DNA of 64,000 bases from Archilochus colubris (lineage: Eukaryota > Chordata > Aves > Apodiformes > Trochilidae): contig CM041097.1 in the NCBI GenBank assembly GCA_023079485.1, forward strand, positions 20,319,158 through 20,383,157, given 5' to 3'. The translations under genes were made by a program, and so were the position numbers. Below, in pieces: positions 48,601-62,026 of the stretch. The first letter of the stretch is position 1, and every line of letters begins with the position of its first letter. The notes beneath the pieces were generated by a model. It was not told the origin of the DNA, ran no database searches, and saw nothing but the letters and a program-made list of their open reading frames with translations.

Positions 48601-51600
48601 GCTTCACCTTTTGGGTTTGCCTGTCCAGGGACCCCTAAATAGAGAGACATGGAAAGCAGAAATCTTGGATAATGGGATAGCAGTGAAACTGAATGAAGTG
48701 ATGTGCTAAATTCTATTTGTAACCACATCTTCTGAGGACTGGCAGTGAAAAGGGTTTGTGATTGTTTTTCTTAGGCTGTAAGGATTAAATGTAGCATCTC
48801 TAAGTGGTTAAGCTGCTGGTATGACTTCTGATCTCTGTGTTTGCACTTTGTTGTTGTAGATCACTTAGAAATAGGAAAGGGAACTGCGGAATCTGGAAAC
48901 AAATTACGGTTTGTTGTTTTTTCAGTGACTGGATCAAGTAAAAGCTCCATTTTTAGTAAGAAAAACGTCTTGCTTTATTTAGAGACAATTCCAAAGGCTC
49001 TCAAGGTGCCTATTGAATATCTCAGCATAGCAAATAGCCCAGCAGCTGATCCCAGATCAGTCCTGGGCTGTTAGAGATGCCAACATGTCCTGTGTGCTGT
49101 GTGCTGGTGCCTGCTCTGCACAGCCCTGCTGCACTTGGACGTTTGCTGTGGAGGAAGGGACAGAGCCTGTTCTCAAAGCTGCTTCCAACATCTGATCGTC
49201 CTGACCCCCTGAAAACCTGCCAGGATTTCTCTTTGAATCCCAAACGTGGTTTATTTCTGTGCCTGTGGAAGGGGATGATGGTTTCTAAGGGCGTTTGTCT
49301 CTTTTGGTGTTGTGAATTAGTTATTTATATATCCAGAAGGAATGAGGGGAGAGGTGGCTGTTCAGCTGAATTTTAAACTAATTGAACTGACCTAATTCCT
49401 GTCAAAAATAATTAGGATAAAAACTGTGCTCCCTAAGTCATTCTTTCAAGATGGAAACCTGGTGGGCTGCTGGAGATGCTCAGGTGAGCTGCAACCCAAC
49501 CCAGTGCCTGGCATCCAAACTGTGATGCCAGAGTCCTTCAGCTGCTTTCCTTGGCAATGCAAAGATGCTTTTTTAGTTAAATTCCTGCATCCTCAAATTA
49601 ACCAGGTCTTTACTGGCCTTGACAGGAACCTTCCCATAGCCACAAGCCTTGATGCCCAGCTGAAGCCACCACTGGTGCCTGTCCCTGTGTCCTGCTGGTT
49701 TTGCCTTTGCCCTCCTGTAACCTCTGGAGGGACTTGGCAGCCTTTGGGGTGATGGTGAGATGATCAGGTGGTGGTTTGTTTGTTTTTTTCCCCACCAAAC
49801 AGAGCTATGAACATTCAGTAAAACCTTCCCCTAACAGTGCCTGGCCAGCAGCTCTGGCTTTGCTTGGGAAAACAGGTTTGGTTTAGGCTGATGTGGGGAA
49901 GCTCATCCTTGGGCAGGTCTGGGGGGTGATTCCAGGCAGCTGGATCCACACAGGAGCTCCCTTGCTCTTACTGCTCAAGAACATTAATTGTGCTAAAAAA
50001 ACCCCAAAACTAAATAATAAATAAATTAGAGAGAGAAAAGCAAGAGGAGAGCAGAGGGGCTGCCACTGGTGTGATGGCAAACACGGGGTGCCAGGGGGTG
50101 CCAGGTCCTGCTGTCAGCACTAGCAACTGCTTTAGGTTATATTTTATCTTCTTTGGCCTTGGGCCTTGTTATTCAGAATAACATAAAATAACAAAGGAAC
50201 ATTTTGAATGATTTTGTTAGAAATACATCAGACTGTCTAACAGTCTGGTGGCATCAATAATTCCCTATTAAGCCCTCTACACCCATTATGGTTTGTGCTT
50301 TTACTTTTTTTTCTAAGTTAGTTTCCAGGCAACCAGTAAGAACTGAATTACATTAAGCTATTAATTCAGGACTGCACGCCAGCTCTGGGTTCTGCTGCTG
50401 ATTTCCCCCTCTCACATCCAGGTTCCCCCATAAAAACCCTTTTATTGGTTTAATCTTCACTGGTACCCAGCCCAGAGAATTGACTGTAAAATGATGGTGC
50501 CAGTATGGGATTTTTGGTTCTTGTTTGTGTATTAATGCTTGCTGCCAGGGTTTGGGTTTTATGTGTAATGAGGGCAGAGTCTGTGAGGAGGGTTTGGTGG
50601 AAGGCACCATAAATACCTTCTGCTGCCTGTCAGGGTGTTCTTCAGCACCATGGAATGTACCTGAAGGAACAAGACCCTTGGTACTGATTTCCTCATGGGA
50701 TGAAAACTGGGAGATTGCTGATCAAGAAAATGTATCTTGTAGCACCTCTCTGTGTCTAAAGGAGAAGTGTGCCCATCCTTCCTCAGCTGCCATTGCAACC
50801 CCCCCAAAATTTGGTTTAGAAATCCCATTTACAGACCAAGGATGAGGGATGCAGGGTGAGGGCTGTGGGTCAGAGCTGCTCCTCTTCTCCTCTGCAGCCT
50901 GGAGCACTCACTCTGACCACTGACTGCAGATTTCCCTCTAGCCTCTTGCAGAACAAAAACCTGGGAAATACAGAGGTTGGTTTGTATACATAGGCTGGAA
51001 AAATAAAATATGGGAAATCCCTTCAGTGACAGAAAGCTTGGTGTCAGAACCAGAGTAGCATTTTTGTAATCTGAACACAAATAGGCAGATATTATGTCAG
51101 AGATTCCTTCCTTTCAAGAGAACATCTGGATTAAGAATGCAGTTTATTAATTAATACTTGTATGGAAAGGGAATGTGCATCAATAACATGAAAACAAACC
51201 AGCAGCAGTAATGAGATGGAACCACCCCTGGCGTGACATGAAATCTTTGCAGCTATTAAAAAGGAGTAATTTTGATATTATGCTCTGTTAAATGAACATG
51301 GAGCTGATGAGGGGAACCAGACAGGCAGCTTGGTAATGAACTTCTCTGCTTGTTCTCTGAAGAAGGGCAGAGAGGTTGAGCTGGGCAGGTTCCCTCCCGG
51401 CCCCAGCTGAAAGGAGACAGCCAGGAGTGGGATAGAAATTCTGGGATGAAATTGCAGTTTTGTCTAACAATTATGATTTATGAGTTCTGAACCCCAGCCT
51501 ATATTGAACTATCATGTATTTTATCTACCAGGTCAGAAAGGGCATTATCCATTCCCCAACTGATGTTCACCAGGGCCAGGCTCTGAGACTTCTGCAGTCC

Positions 51601-52760
51601 AGGTATTTTTGCTCTAGTTATTTGTATTACAAAGTCTGCCTCTGCCTTTGTGGTGGTGTCACTGAGTTCTGCAGGTCAGGGACACTTGGGGAGTTGTGCT
51701 GGTGATCTCGGGTGAGGCTACAACTAGAATAATCAGTCTTAATGAACAGACTCTTTCTTTGTGCGCTGCTAAAAAATAACCACAAAAGAATCGTAGTAAA
51801 TACAATAAGAAAGCACCAAGGCAAAAGCCATTCCAGAGGAAGATGCCAAAGCTTTTGTAGCCTGGCTGACTTGGGAGGGAATTTTTCAAGTGGTGGGATT
51901 TGTAACTTCAGTTTTTAAACAAATGAAGTGCAGTTTTGGGCTGGTTCCAGTTCCTGTTTTTCAGAGGTGTGTGAGTTGCAGGGGTGACAAACCCAGGCCA
52001 CAAAAGGTTCCCACATCTTCATAAAGCTTCACCTGAGAAAGGAGGTAATTAAAAGCCTGCTGTTCATGAGCAGAGCACATGATGTGTGTGCCCTTCCCTG
52101 CTGCAAGGAGCCACAAGAACTCGTAGAGCTAAAAAGGTTTTTATGCCTCATTGCCTGCCCAGATCTCTTGGAACAATTCTAATCCCCAGGCTGTGGTCCC
52201 CCCCTTGGCCTTTGTCACTCAGACAAGGGTTGTGTCACCATCCCAGGGGCTGGGGCTCCACCAGCACATCCAGAACCCGTGGTCACCATGTGGAATCTCA
52301 TCACGTCCTCTGTTCCCAGGACACACAGTATTGAACATTTTCATCACTTTCAGCTGTGCATTCATGCCTCAACAGATTTATATCTGTAATTAGGGGAATT
52401 GTTATTTACCAGCAGATATAAGGCTGGTAAAAAGACACCTTTCAGCAGCATAATTCAAATGTCATGAGTTATTGCCCATTACAGATTAACAGTTATTTCT
52501 TTTGTTACAGGTTAGGAACGTGCCTCCTGCCAGAAACCTTTGGAAATGGTTCAGAAGTACTGGGCAGCAGCTCTTTCCCCATGTCCAGCTGAAGGAAATC
52601 AGATGTATAGGGAGGAACCCATCCCTCCCCAAGATCTCTGCTCTGCAAGGAGGTATTTCTATTGAACAAGGTCTCTAACAGATGGTGTTCCTAAATGTTG
52701 GGTATTAGGGCTGTTTTGGCAAGGGGCCCCACACAGTCTGAGGTGCTGAGGCCATGGTGC
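45641..52760. other. Unique non-coding sequence
   Basis: No gene recognised. A poly(T) run lies at about 45951-45966. The block 46.66-47.15 kb is open on both strands (164 codons minus, 130 plus, 126 minus in another frame) without any recognisable domain. AT-rich, possibly conserved patches lie at 47590-47800 and 51120-51300. A perfect 7-bp hairpin lies at 50229-50247. Confidence 0.5.
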
Positions 52761-52814
52761 ACCCCAGCTGCATCCCAGCTGCACCCCAGCTGCATCCCAG
52801 CTGCATCCCAGCCC
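52761..52814. repeat. 11-bp tandem array with one CAGCTG E-box per unit
   Basis: CAGCTG starts at 52765, 52776, 52787 and 52798, exactly 11 bp apart, in units CAGCTGCAYCC. A fifth, decayed unit begins at 52809. The period is close to one helical turn, so all E-boxes face the same side of the DNA. Small arrays like this also arise by simple slippage. Confidence 0.93.
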
Positions 52815-55800
52815 TGGTGCAGCCACTGCCAGGCACCAGCCCAAGCTCTGCATGGTGACAGCCCTGCCACAGAGTCACTGCCACCACGAGCCCCCCTGCT
52901 GCCCAGGGGCTCCTCATTGTGGCACCTGGGAGATGTCAGTGGGTTTTAAAAAAAAAAATAAAATAAAAAAAATCAGTCTTTTCTTGTGTAGAAGGTGTCT
53001 GCATGTACCAGAGCAGTTCCTTAGCTGTTGCTCTGTGTTTCTGGGAGGTCTGTGCTCAGCACCACCACCTTTCCCAGACCATTTTCTATTCTCATGGAAA
53101 AAAACTCATTAATCTGAGAAGCTCTGTTTCCCATAAATCCATGTTGCCCTGTGATTAAGGAAGCAGAGAATGGTGATGCCAGTCAAGTCTAATAAACAGC
53201 CTGGTTGTTCTCTCCTGCCCTTGGAAAGCAGGGGTAAAACATTTTGTCCCTGCAGCCCTTTTGCAGTATCTGAGAGGTGTTCCTCTTTTCTCAGTCACTT
53301 CATGGATATGGAACACGTATGGGCTGTGTTTTCATAATTTATTCTGTTTTCTCCATGAGCAATACAAGGTGGTTTGTGTGTTGGGTTGGTTTGGGGTTGG
53401 ATTTTCCTTGACATGGCAATGCAAGGAGCCTGGCTGAAGGGTGACCATGCACATGGAATTCCAGGGAGTAGCTCTGGGGACCCATCAGCTGGGGGGAAGG
53501 GAAAGAAGAGAAATTTGAATTCAATTTGGTTTTAGTTAACTCCAGACCGGGTTTGAGTCATATTTACACCCATTTCTATTCCTCATCTGTTTGCAAGCTT
53601 TATTGCTGTAGTTCTCAGTGTCTTGGAGCTATGTGAATTAGTGGATGTGTTATTACTGAGCAGAAGATGAACTGCGTTAGAATGAAATGAGATCATTCCC
53701 TGGAGCCCTACACAGGAAAGCTGTGGAAAACCTGGAACTGAACCCAGGGCCCCAGAGACAGAGAATGGCCCCGAAAGGGAAGGTGTTATGGGCCAGCAGG
53801 AAGCTCGAGTGGAGTTTGAGAACTCAATTAGCATGAAGCATGCAGAAGGAAATAGGTCTGCAACAAACCAAGTGCTCCCTGCCTCTCCTGGAGACCCAGG
53901 AGCTCTGCAGCTCCCTCCCTCCCTCCCTCCCCATTGCTCCCAGCAGTGCTGAAATGGGAGGATTTTGTGTGGGTCCAGACGGGGGAACTGAGGGTGAGAA
54001 ATTATTTACCAGCCCCAGCTCCAGAGGGAGCGTTGGCAGGGGCTGGAGTGATGGGAATGCCCAGGAACCAGGGGGGGTTTGGAGTGGTGGTTTCACTGCT
54101 GGTTGTTGCCTTTCTGTCAGTGCTGTCCTAAGGCTGTGACTCAGGAGAAGGGAAGGAGTTCTCACTGGGGCAACCAAAGAGGGAATGCTGGTTCTTGAGT
54201 GACAACTGCACTTGTACAATGGAATATGTGATGGGGAACAGTAAAAACCAGGACTGCTGCTCTCAGGTCTTTAGGTGTGCCAGCAAAAAATATACTTTGG
54301 GGATTGTCAGCTGATTTTGGCATAGTGTTTTGATTCTAGGGTTTCTTTGCCTAGATGGAAGGCTTGAATTACACAGCCACTCACTGGCAATGAGAGAATT
54401 TTAAATAATGCAGCTGCTGAACTTGCCAGGTTTGGCTGTTGGCTTGCCAGCACTTGGCCTTTTGCTTCACAGTCCTGTTTCACCACCACAGCCACACACG
54501 GGTGCAGTTCCTTCCTCTGTAGCTGCCCAGAATCCAGCCCATGGAGGAACTTAATCTTCTCTGACCTCCATCCCCTCCCAGCCCACCCCAGGGCTGGCTG
54601 CACACAACCTGACAGCCAAGGGAAGGCACTGGCTGCAGGCTGGAGATCCTGCTGGGAAACCCAAGGTGAACCTGGGCACCAAAGGCAAAGGTGAGGGAGC
54701 AACAGCTCTGTTTCCCCCAGGGATTCCACCAATTGCCATTTTCTCCTCTCTTAATTATTATTTTTTTTTTAGGCTGTGCTCCTTAGATGTGGAAAATGTC
54801 ATCATCGTGTTGGTAGAGAAATGGAAGAGGAACTCCAGAGTCCTTTGATCTAGAGAATTCGAGCCCAGTTCTAGTGGGAATTAAGCAGGAGAAGTTTCAG
54901 GTAATTTATGTTTGAAATGCCTTTATCACTTTTGCCTCATAAAAACAGAATGCGATCCAAAGAGACAGTAAAAATTCATATTTTGGAAATGGACATTCTC
55001 CTTTTTCTGGCCATAAAAAGGGAAGGCAATTTGCTCTATTTCAAAAAGATTGTTAGTAGTTACTGCAATTTCCAGCCATGTAGCTTTACTGCTCAGCACA
55101 TCTTAATCTCACCAGCTATAAAACATTCCTTTGATGGTAAGTTGGTGATCTATGGGGTTGAATCAGAATTCATCTTTGGAATTAATGTCTTGGTTAAAAA
55201 GGTAAAAAAAAAAAACTTGTGTAAATTCCCCTGGTTCCCTGCCAGCCAGGAGCTTTGCCTACCCTGGCCCAGCCTTTTGGATCTGCAGGTAGCTGGGGCT
55301 GCCTGCTGTGATTCTCTGACTCTGGAAATACCTGAGTGTGGATGTACAAGTTCAGAAGAAAATGCAAGAAACACGTGAGTTTGGGTTTGTTTTCCCTTCA
55401 GTGCTTTGTGGCTTTCCCTGTGTTTTACTTTTCTTCTCAAAAATCCCACTTTTCTTTTTTTTTTTCCTCAAAGAACATGAATAGGAAAGTTGTTAATGAA
55501 TTAAACAACTAGACAAGTTAATCTTTGGTTGGTTTGTTTTATTTTTTTCTCAAGATACTGTTTTTGCTTCATGTGGGTGGCAGAGCTAGGGAGCCCATGC
55601 TGGGAGGGTCCAGCCAGTGCTGCTCTCTGCTCATCAGCTTTCCCTCCAATTAAATGAACCATCTGAAATTAGCATATGCTCCAGCAGCGTCCTTTTAATT
55701 TCATTTGCTCTTTCTTCAACCTAAATTGCCTTTATTAAAAGCCTTCCTAAAAAAAAAAAGGGATTTATTCTTGGCTACTAATGCCAGACCTGAGCCACCA

Positions 55801-57489
55801 TTTAAATGTTTTAAAATCTTCACTTTGATTTAGCCAGTTCCACCCCACTAATGGAGAGAGCAGAGCAGGAATATAAGGAAACTTCTGAACTTACAGATAA
55901 TGCAGAGCACTACTGAGGTAGGGAATTAATGAGAAAGAAGAAAAACTCTCCCATTAGCTCAAAAATAAATGACGGGGAAAGAAGGACTGCTGCAGGAACA
56001 TTTCATTTCCCAGTAGTAAAAGCTTGTTTATATCTGGGTCAAGAGGAAAAAAAATAAAAAAAAGAAAAGAAAAGTTGCTGGAATTTGGAATTAAGCAACA
56101 CATCAAAGTTTGGATTTATCACATGTGATTGAGGAGGCTCAGTAAGAAATCCTGGATTGTCTCAGGGTGGAAATGATATTTTCTTAAGGGGATGGGGAGT
56201 TTGATTTGTTTTGTTTTCTTAAATATTTGCAAGAAAATGAACCACTGTGTTGTGACCCTGTAGCCACCCACATCAGTTTCCCCCCACTCATTAGCAGAAC
56301 TGATGTGCACAAACATTTACTGCCTTGAGTCCATCCCCCAGGTTGGATCCCTGGGGAGATCTGATGGGAGCAGCAGCAGCTCAGGGCTCTGTATTTTCAA
56401 CAGAACCAGATGGGGAAAAGGAGTCTCAGACTGCAGCACATCTGATGGTCTTTGGAGAGTCCCCCAGCATCTCCTGATGGTGCTTTTTGGGCTGATGTGG
56501 GTCTTGTTTCTCCTTGCCACCAGTCAGGGATACCCTCTTGGCAAGGAGTCTCGGTGTTTCTGCCAGCCAGGTCTGATGCTGTGTCCCTTGCTGCTTCAAC
56601 CTGTAATGTTACATCCATGGAAGTCTGTGAAAAATCTCTTCAGTTTTGCAAGCCCTTATTTAAGGAGCAGGCAATGAGTTACACATTGCAGCAGAGCTCA
56701 GCATCCCTTCCTAAACATGCTGCTTGTGCAGCTGATACAGAATTGCTTGAGAACCAGAATCCAAAATCCCTGAGTAAAATCTGTGCCTTAACTTCAGGTT
56801 CAGATTAGGTTGGTCTGGGAGCTGTGAGTTCCCAATAAATGTCATTTGTCCATAGATGGTGTGTGTCAGAGGCCCAGCTTGTCCAGAGAGCCAGTGTTTC
56901 CCACCTGATGGCAAAAGCAGTCAGGGCAGAGCAGAGGGGGGTTCAAAAGCCCCCACGGGCCCCAGTTCCCCTCTCCTGGAATGGTCCCATACCCCTCAGA
57001 AATCCCATCCTAGTTTGTACCATCCACCTTTATGTGGAAGCCCTCAAAAATCCCAGTTCCTCCCTTCTCAAAGCTGTCTTGTGAATAACAAACCCCACAT
57101 TGTTCCTCTGTGTTCTCCTGAATGCATTTCGTGTCATTTCTTATGGAAAAAAAAAATAATAGTAATACAGCTTCTCTCACTTAGCACCCGTTGGGACAGC
57201 AACTGCAGATGAAGAGCAAGCAATCAACATGTCAGGATAAAATTAGATTGCCACAGAGAGTGAGGTTTGATCCAGTATCTGTATCAGATCTGGTTTTCAT
57301 CTCTGCACATCACAATAAAATCCTCCTTGCTGGAGCCATTCACACGAAGTCATTCCAGAAGTGAGCAGTGCTCTTCATCTGTGTCCACGCTGGGAAGGGG
57401 AGGGTATGAAACCTGGTGTTTTACCCTACCACCTCAGCATTTAATCAGAGTTACAAAGAAGAAACTGATAGCAGGGCTGACACTTTTGC
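52815..57489. other. Unique non-coding sequence with simple A/T and CCCT tracts
   Basis: An A-rich tract lies at 52948-52972, (CCCT)n at about 53911-53931 and an A/G-rich tract at 56049-56074. A 156-codon frame (54908-55378) in AT-rich DNA is the longest frame there. It includes a poly(A)-encoded Lys run and no known domain. An AT-rich motif-rich patch with ATTAGCATATGC lies near 55668-55682. No gene was recognised. Confidence 0.5.
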
Positions 57490-57810
57490 TTCTGTTGCTC
57501 AGAGGGAGATGCTGTGTGTGGAGTGATGGAGCTGCCAGGGAGAGGTGCAGCACAAACAGCCTCCTGGAGCTTGGGGTGGGCTTGGGCACAAACCCCCCAG
57601 TGCCCCCAGTCCTCAAAAGGATGTCAGGAAACCCAGGCTGCCCAGGACAGGGCTGGAGTCCCCATCATCCCTGGAGGGGTTTCAGAGCCCTGGAGATGTG
57701 GGGATGAGGGCCACGGGGCAGTGGTGGCCTTGGCAGTGCTTGGGGAAGGGTTGGACTTGATCATCTCAAAGCTCTTTTCCAACCAAAATGATTCTATAAT
57801 TTGCTATGTT
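57490..57810 (+). mobile_element. CR1 LINE 3' end fragment
   Basis: From about 57630 the sequence follows the CR1 3' region closely: CTGCCCAGGACAGGGCTGGA, then ATCCCTGGAGGGGTTTCAGA, GGGTTGGACTTGATCATCTC, CTTTTCCAACC and ATTCTATAATTTG at the end. The part 57490-57630 is less certain. The plus-strand orientation follows from the terminal repeat at the right. No coding part remains, and the open frames across it are shadows. Confidence 0.9.
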
Positions 57811-60800
57811 CTGCTTTGCACTGGGATGTAGTTTTGAAGTGAGGAGAATGGATTCACTTTGGCTAAATGACTTGGGAGATGGGCTCAGCAGCATCCCTAG
57901 CATCATTTTTTTGTTACAGAATGCCCTAATAATTCTAAGAAATGACAGTATTTGTTTCAGTTTCATTATATATAAAAAAAAAATACTAGTAAAAGCATTG
58001 AGAATGTTTATCCAAAATGTTTGGCTGGGGTCAGACAAAAGGTTTGGGTTCACTTAAATCATCCAAAAAATCTGTATTACCAGCAAGTGGGGAGGAGGCA
58101 GCTCCATGCAGACACGACTCCCTGTCCATTTAACTAAAAGCCTTTTCCCCCCTGTTTGTTCCTCTTCCACTCAGCTTTGGTTAGCGATAGCTGCTGCTTC
58201 AGCTGGATCACCAGAATGCCCCCAGGCTGGCTGGGAATTCTGCAGAGGTGTTGAGCCCCTCTTTAATCCCATTGCACTGCACCAATGACAGCAAAATGAC
58301 CAATTTCAGCTAATTGAGGATAAAATTCATTTTCTCATAGGTGTAAAAATATTGCTATGCACACAGAGCCTTCTCATATCACTTGTTGGCCCAGTTAATC
58401 TCCCGTTTAAGGGGTTTAACCTGGTTCCACTTGTGCCCAGCAGTGGGATTCCCATGATGAGCCTGCAAGGATGTCCTCTGTCCCTGCATTAATTCTGCAG
58501 CCCTGCTCCCACTGCTCTGGCAATAGCTCTCAAATTAATGGCCCAATCTTTTAAATTAATGAGTTTTCATTGACCTGAGTGGAAGTGGCTCAGCCCACCT
58601 GGCTGTGCTCCTCAGCTCTAAGTAGTTCACCTACTTGCAGAGAGGAGCCTGGGAGTGCTGCTGGTGGCCCCAGGACCTCATTAGAGCAGCCACGTGTCCT
58701 GATGCTCTGGACAAAGAAGGGTTTTTTTAACAGGTATTTTGGGTTTTGTTCTGTAGTGACTCCAAGTTATTTTGGGTTCCTTTCCACACTCATTTAGCTC
58801 AAGTAACCAATCTTATTAACCCAGGATTTCCTGAGAGAGGAAACTTAGCATCTGCATTTTCCAAATCCCTAAATGAGATTTGGAAAAAAAAAAAAAATCC
58901 TAAGTAATGACAATAGCAAAACATACTAAACAGCAATCTGTTATCAGAGGAGCTCACAGGTGAGAGAGATGTTTCCAGTCAATTTTTATTTTTTTTTTCC
59001 ATGAAAAAAGCAGCAACTCTTGGTGAAAGAGCAGGGAAATCTCAGTAGCTGAGGCTCTGTTATGAGCACAGCCTGGAGAACATCTTGATTAAAAGTGCAT
59101 TCAGGGCACAGGAGAGAAAGATGGAGAAAAGACAGGGTGAATATTGAGAGAGGTGAAGCTGAGGAAAAGATTCAGTTAAAGAGGAGTTTAATTGGGCATT
59201 TCAATAAAGTCATGATTAAGTAACAAACAGATGGGAAAGTCCTGACTGTCTAATACCCAGTCTAGCAAAGCAAATGAAGAAAAGTAAAAATCTATAGTGT
59301 AAGCCCACAGCAACAGCCAAGAAGCTGGGGAGACCAGACTGTCAATGAGTTTTGCCTGTTTGTTGTTGTGCACAGGGAGAGAACCTCACATAGACCAGAC
59401 TGTCTACAAAAGGAATGGGGAGAGGTGATAAATAATAAATCAGTGAAATTGATGGGGAAAAGCTCTGCACTCTTACAACAAGTGCAGTGCCACGAAGAGA
59501 CCTTCAACAAAAATTTCAGGCTGGGTTTACAAAGAGCACTCCTGATTTCTGTCATCAAAATGTTCCACAGTAATCTCATGACTCAATTTCTGCAGCCCCT
59601 GAAGTGGGGAGCACTGCACAAGGTTCTTGCTGTTTGCTTTGCTGTGTGCTCAGCTCCTCTTCTCAATGATTCATTAAGATTCGTCAGGACTAATTAGGCA
59701 GAGTGCCAGCTGAGGGAGGGTTGGGTATCACTGCACCTTGCTCAGGGGGGGCTCCCTGGGGGTGTCGGATCAGCTGAGGCAGGCAGTGGTTCCATGGGGT
59801 GCTCACTCTGGGCTGAGCCCTTCCACAGGGCACAGGAATCCAGCAGCCTCTCTGGGTGTGTTGCTGCTTTTTGTCAAATTGGATTTTCTGTAACTCTGTT
59901 AAAATAAACATTTAGCAAATGGCATGCATGAATTTTATTTTCTGTGGGAAGCCCCCCTCTCTTCATTTGAATAAAAATAATTGACTTCAGAGAAAGGTCT
60001 CCAGTGCAGGGAGGTCTGAGTGTGAGACCAGTGCATGGGGATGGCTCTGACTTTGTGCCTGAGATCTTAATTCTGATGTGAACCATTTGGTGGGCTCGGA
60101 AACCTCTGCAAGTTCTTCACAAAACTTTTCTGACCCGTGTTTTAGACAGGCCAAGTCACCCATCAGCTAATCCATCCACAGTTCTTACTACCTAATAAAC
60201 TGGTAGCTGGCTGGGGGGCTCAGCAGCAAACCAAGGGGGGTTTGAGCCTTTCGTTAAAGCATCTATCCTGATGTGTGGAAGGGGCTGAGGGAGGGATGGT
60301 GGGTCTGGAGTTTTCAGGGCTGGATTCTGCTTCTGTTAATGTTGCTTTTGAAGTAGGTGTCATGGATTTTGGGGGGGAAACAGAGGGCTGGAAGGGGGAG
60401 GGTTCTTGCAATGGAAAAACTCCAGAGAGTCAGGAGGAGGGAACCTGCCTGTGCTGACTGGGTTGGTTTGTTGTCTGCCAGCACAGAGCTGTTGCTATTG
60501 TGGGAAAACCAACTTATTTAATTATCCTGAATAGGCAATTTCTTCACTTTTGAATTCAGCAATGGAGGAGATGCTCCAAGTATTAAGAGAATCAAAATAT
60601 TCCTAGTAAACCAGAGACCAAGAGAATAATAAGGGTTTGAAAAGAAAAAAGGTTCTTGTTCTCTGTGGCTTGCAGTGATTCTGGTGCTCTGGCTGGAGAG
60701 CCCATCTGATAGAGCTGCTGAAATGCTTCTCATCTCAAAGGAGCAGTTTTAAAGTGTGTCCCAGGATTGCTTGTTCTGTCCCTCCCAAATGTTGGGATGG

Positions 60801-61632
60801 CTTTCAAAGGTGGGGACAGGGATTGATGCCTCAGGTTTCCCTCCTGGGGAAGGCAGAGGTGAGTAAAGTAATGGCAGTTCCTGTGGGAAGTGGGAACTGC
60901 TCAGAACTGACTCCAAACTCCATCTCAAGGGCTTTGCTCCCTTGCTGCCTCTGCCTGTCCTGGCAGTGGGATGGGTGGTACCCAACACCTGCTCTGGGAC
61001 TCCTTCTCTTTCTAAACATCTGCTCCACAGATGGGATGGTGGCATAATAATTTCTGGTTTTCTCAAAGTCTAGAGAGTTTGGCTTTAGAATTGCAGGTGT
61101 GCTGGTGCTGGTGTTCATAAAATACCAAGTATTTGGGGTTTGGTTGTTTCTGAAAGTGTCTTCCTGGTGAAAACAGTTGTAGGTTGAAAAACTAAACAAA
61201 TTCAAATAAAGAGCCCAAGACTTGTTGACAACGTTTTCCCCTGGTTATCCTGCATATTATTCTGCTGGTATTTGACAGAAATAACCTGGATTGATGAACA
61301 TTAGAAAATTCATCATCTCTGCAGTTGTAAAAACCTACAGTGGGATTTATTTTTTTTTTAAGACATTATCAGAATGATCTTTCTGAGTACATTAGATCTG
61401 CGGGATATGAGATATCACAGTGTAAGCAATGATAAAAATAAGCATTGTGGCTGTTACTGCACGCTGGCACCTTCTGTCATAGCTGCTCCTTTAGTGCTGA
61501 GCCTGCTTCCCAGCACGGGCAGCTTGGGAAAGGTTCAGCCCTGGGTGGGCAGCACTTGGTGAGCACCTCCCTGTCCCCATGCCCAGGCACAGCCCTGCCC
61601 ACAGGAGAGTGGAGGGGCTGGGAAAGAACCCA
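57811..61632. other. Unique non-coding sequence with short A/T runs
   Basis: No gene recognised. A runs occur at about 57971-57983 and 58884-58897, and a T run near 58988. Stops are frequent in all frames. No RNA gene or further transposon was recognised. Confidence 0.5.
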
Positions 61633-62026
61633 GGGATGTGACACCATCACCCTAGAGATGTGCCACCATCACCCCAGGGATCTGACACCATCACCAATGG
61701 ATGTGCCACCATCACTCCAGGGATGTGATACCATCACCCCAGAGACGTGGCACCATCACCCTGGAGATGTGACCCCATCACCCCAGGGATGTGCCACCAT
61801 CACCCTAGAGATGTGCCACTATCACCCCAGGGATCTGACACCATCACCAAGAGATGTGACAGCATCACCCTAGAGATGAGCCACCATCACCCCAGGGATG
61901 TGACACCATCACCCTGGAGATGTGACACCATCACCCCAGGGATGTGACACCATCACCCTAGAGATGTGACCCCATCACTCCAGGGATCTGACACCATCAC
62001 TCCAGGGATCTGACACCATCACCAGG
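61633..62026. repeat. 22-bp minisatellite, about 18 copies
   Basis: Tandem units GGGATGTGACACCATCACCC plus YA, alternating with GAGATGTG-type units. Several copies are 20 bp because CC or CA is missing. Variants GATCTG and GATGTGCC are interspersed. Frames read His-His-Pro-Arg-Asp-Val/Met repeats and are artefacts. The GGGATGTG word also occurs in the 27.3-kb array, but the rest of the unit differs. Confidence 0.97.

Noticed and set aside
54908..55378. 156-codon plus-strand frame in AT-rich DNA, including a splice-like piece at 55289-55374
   Set aside because: Chance estimate gives about one to a few frames of this length per window. It includes a Lys run from poly(A) and has no family resemblance.
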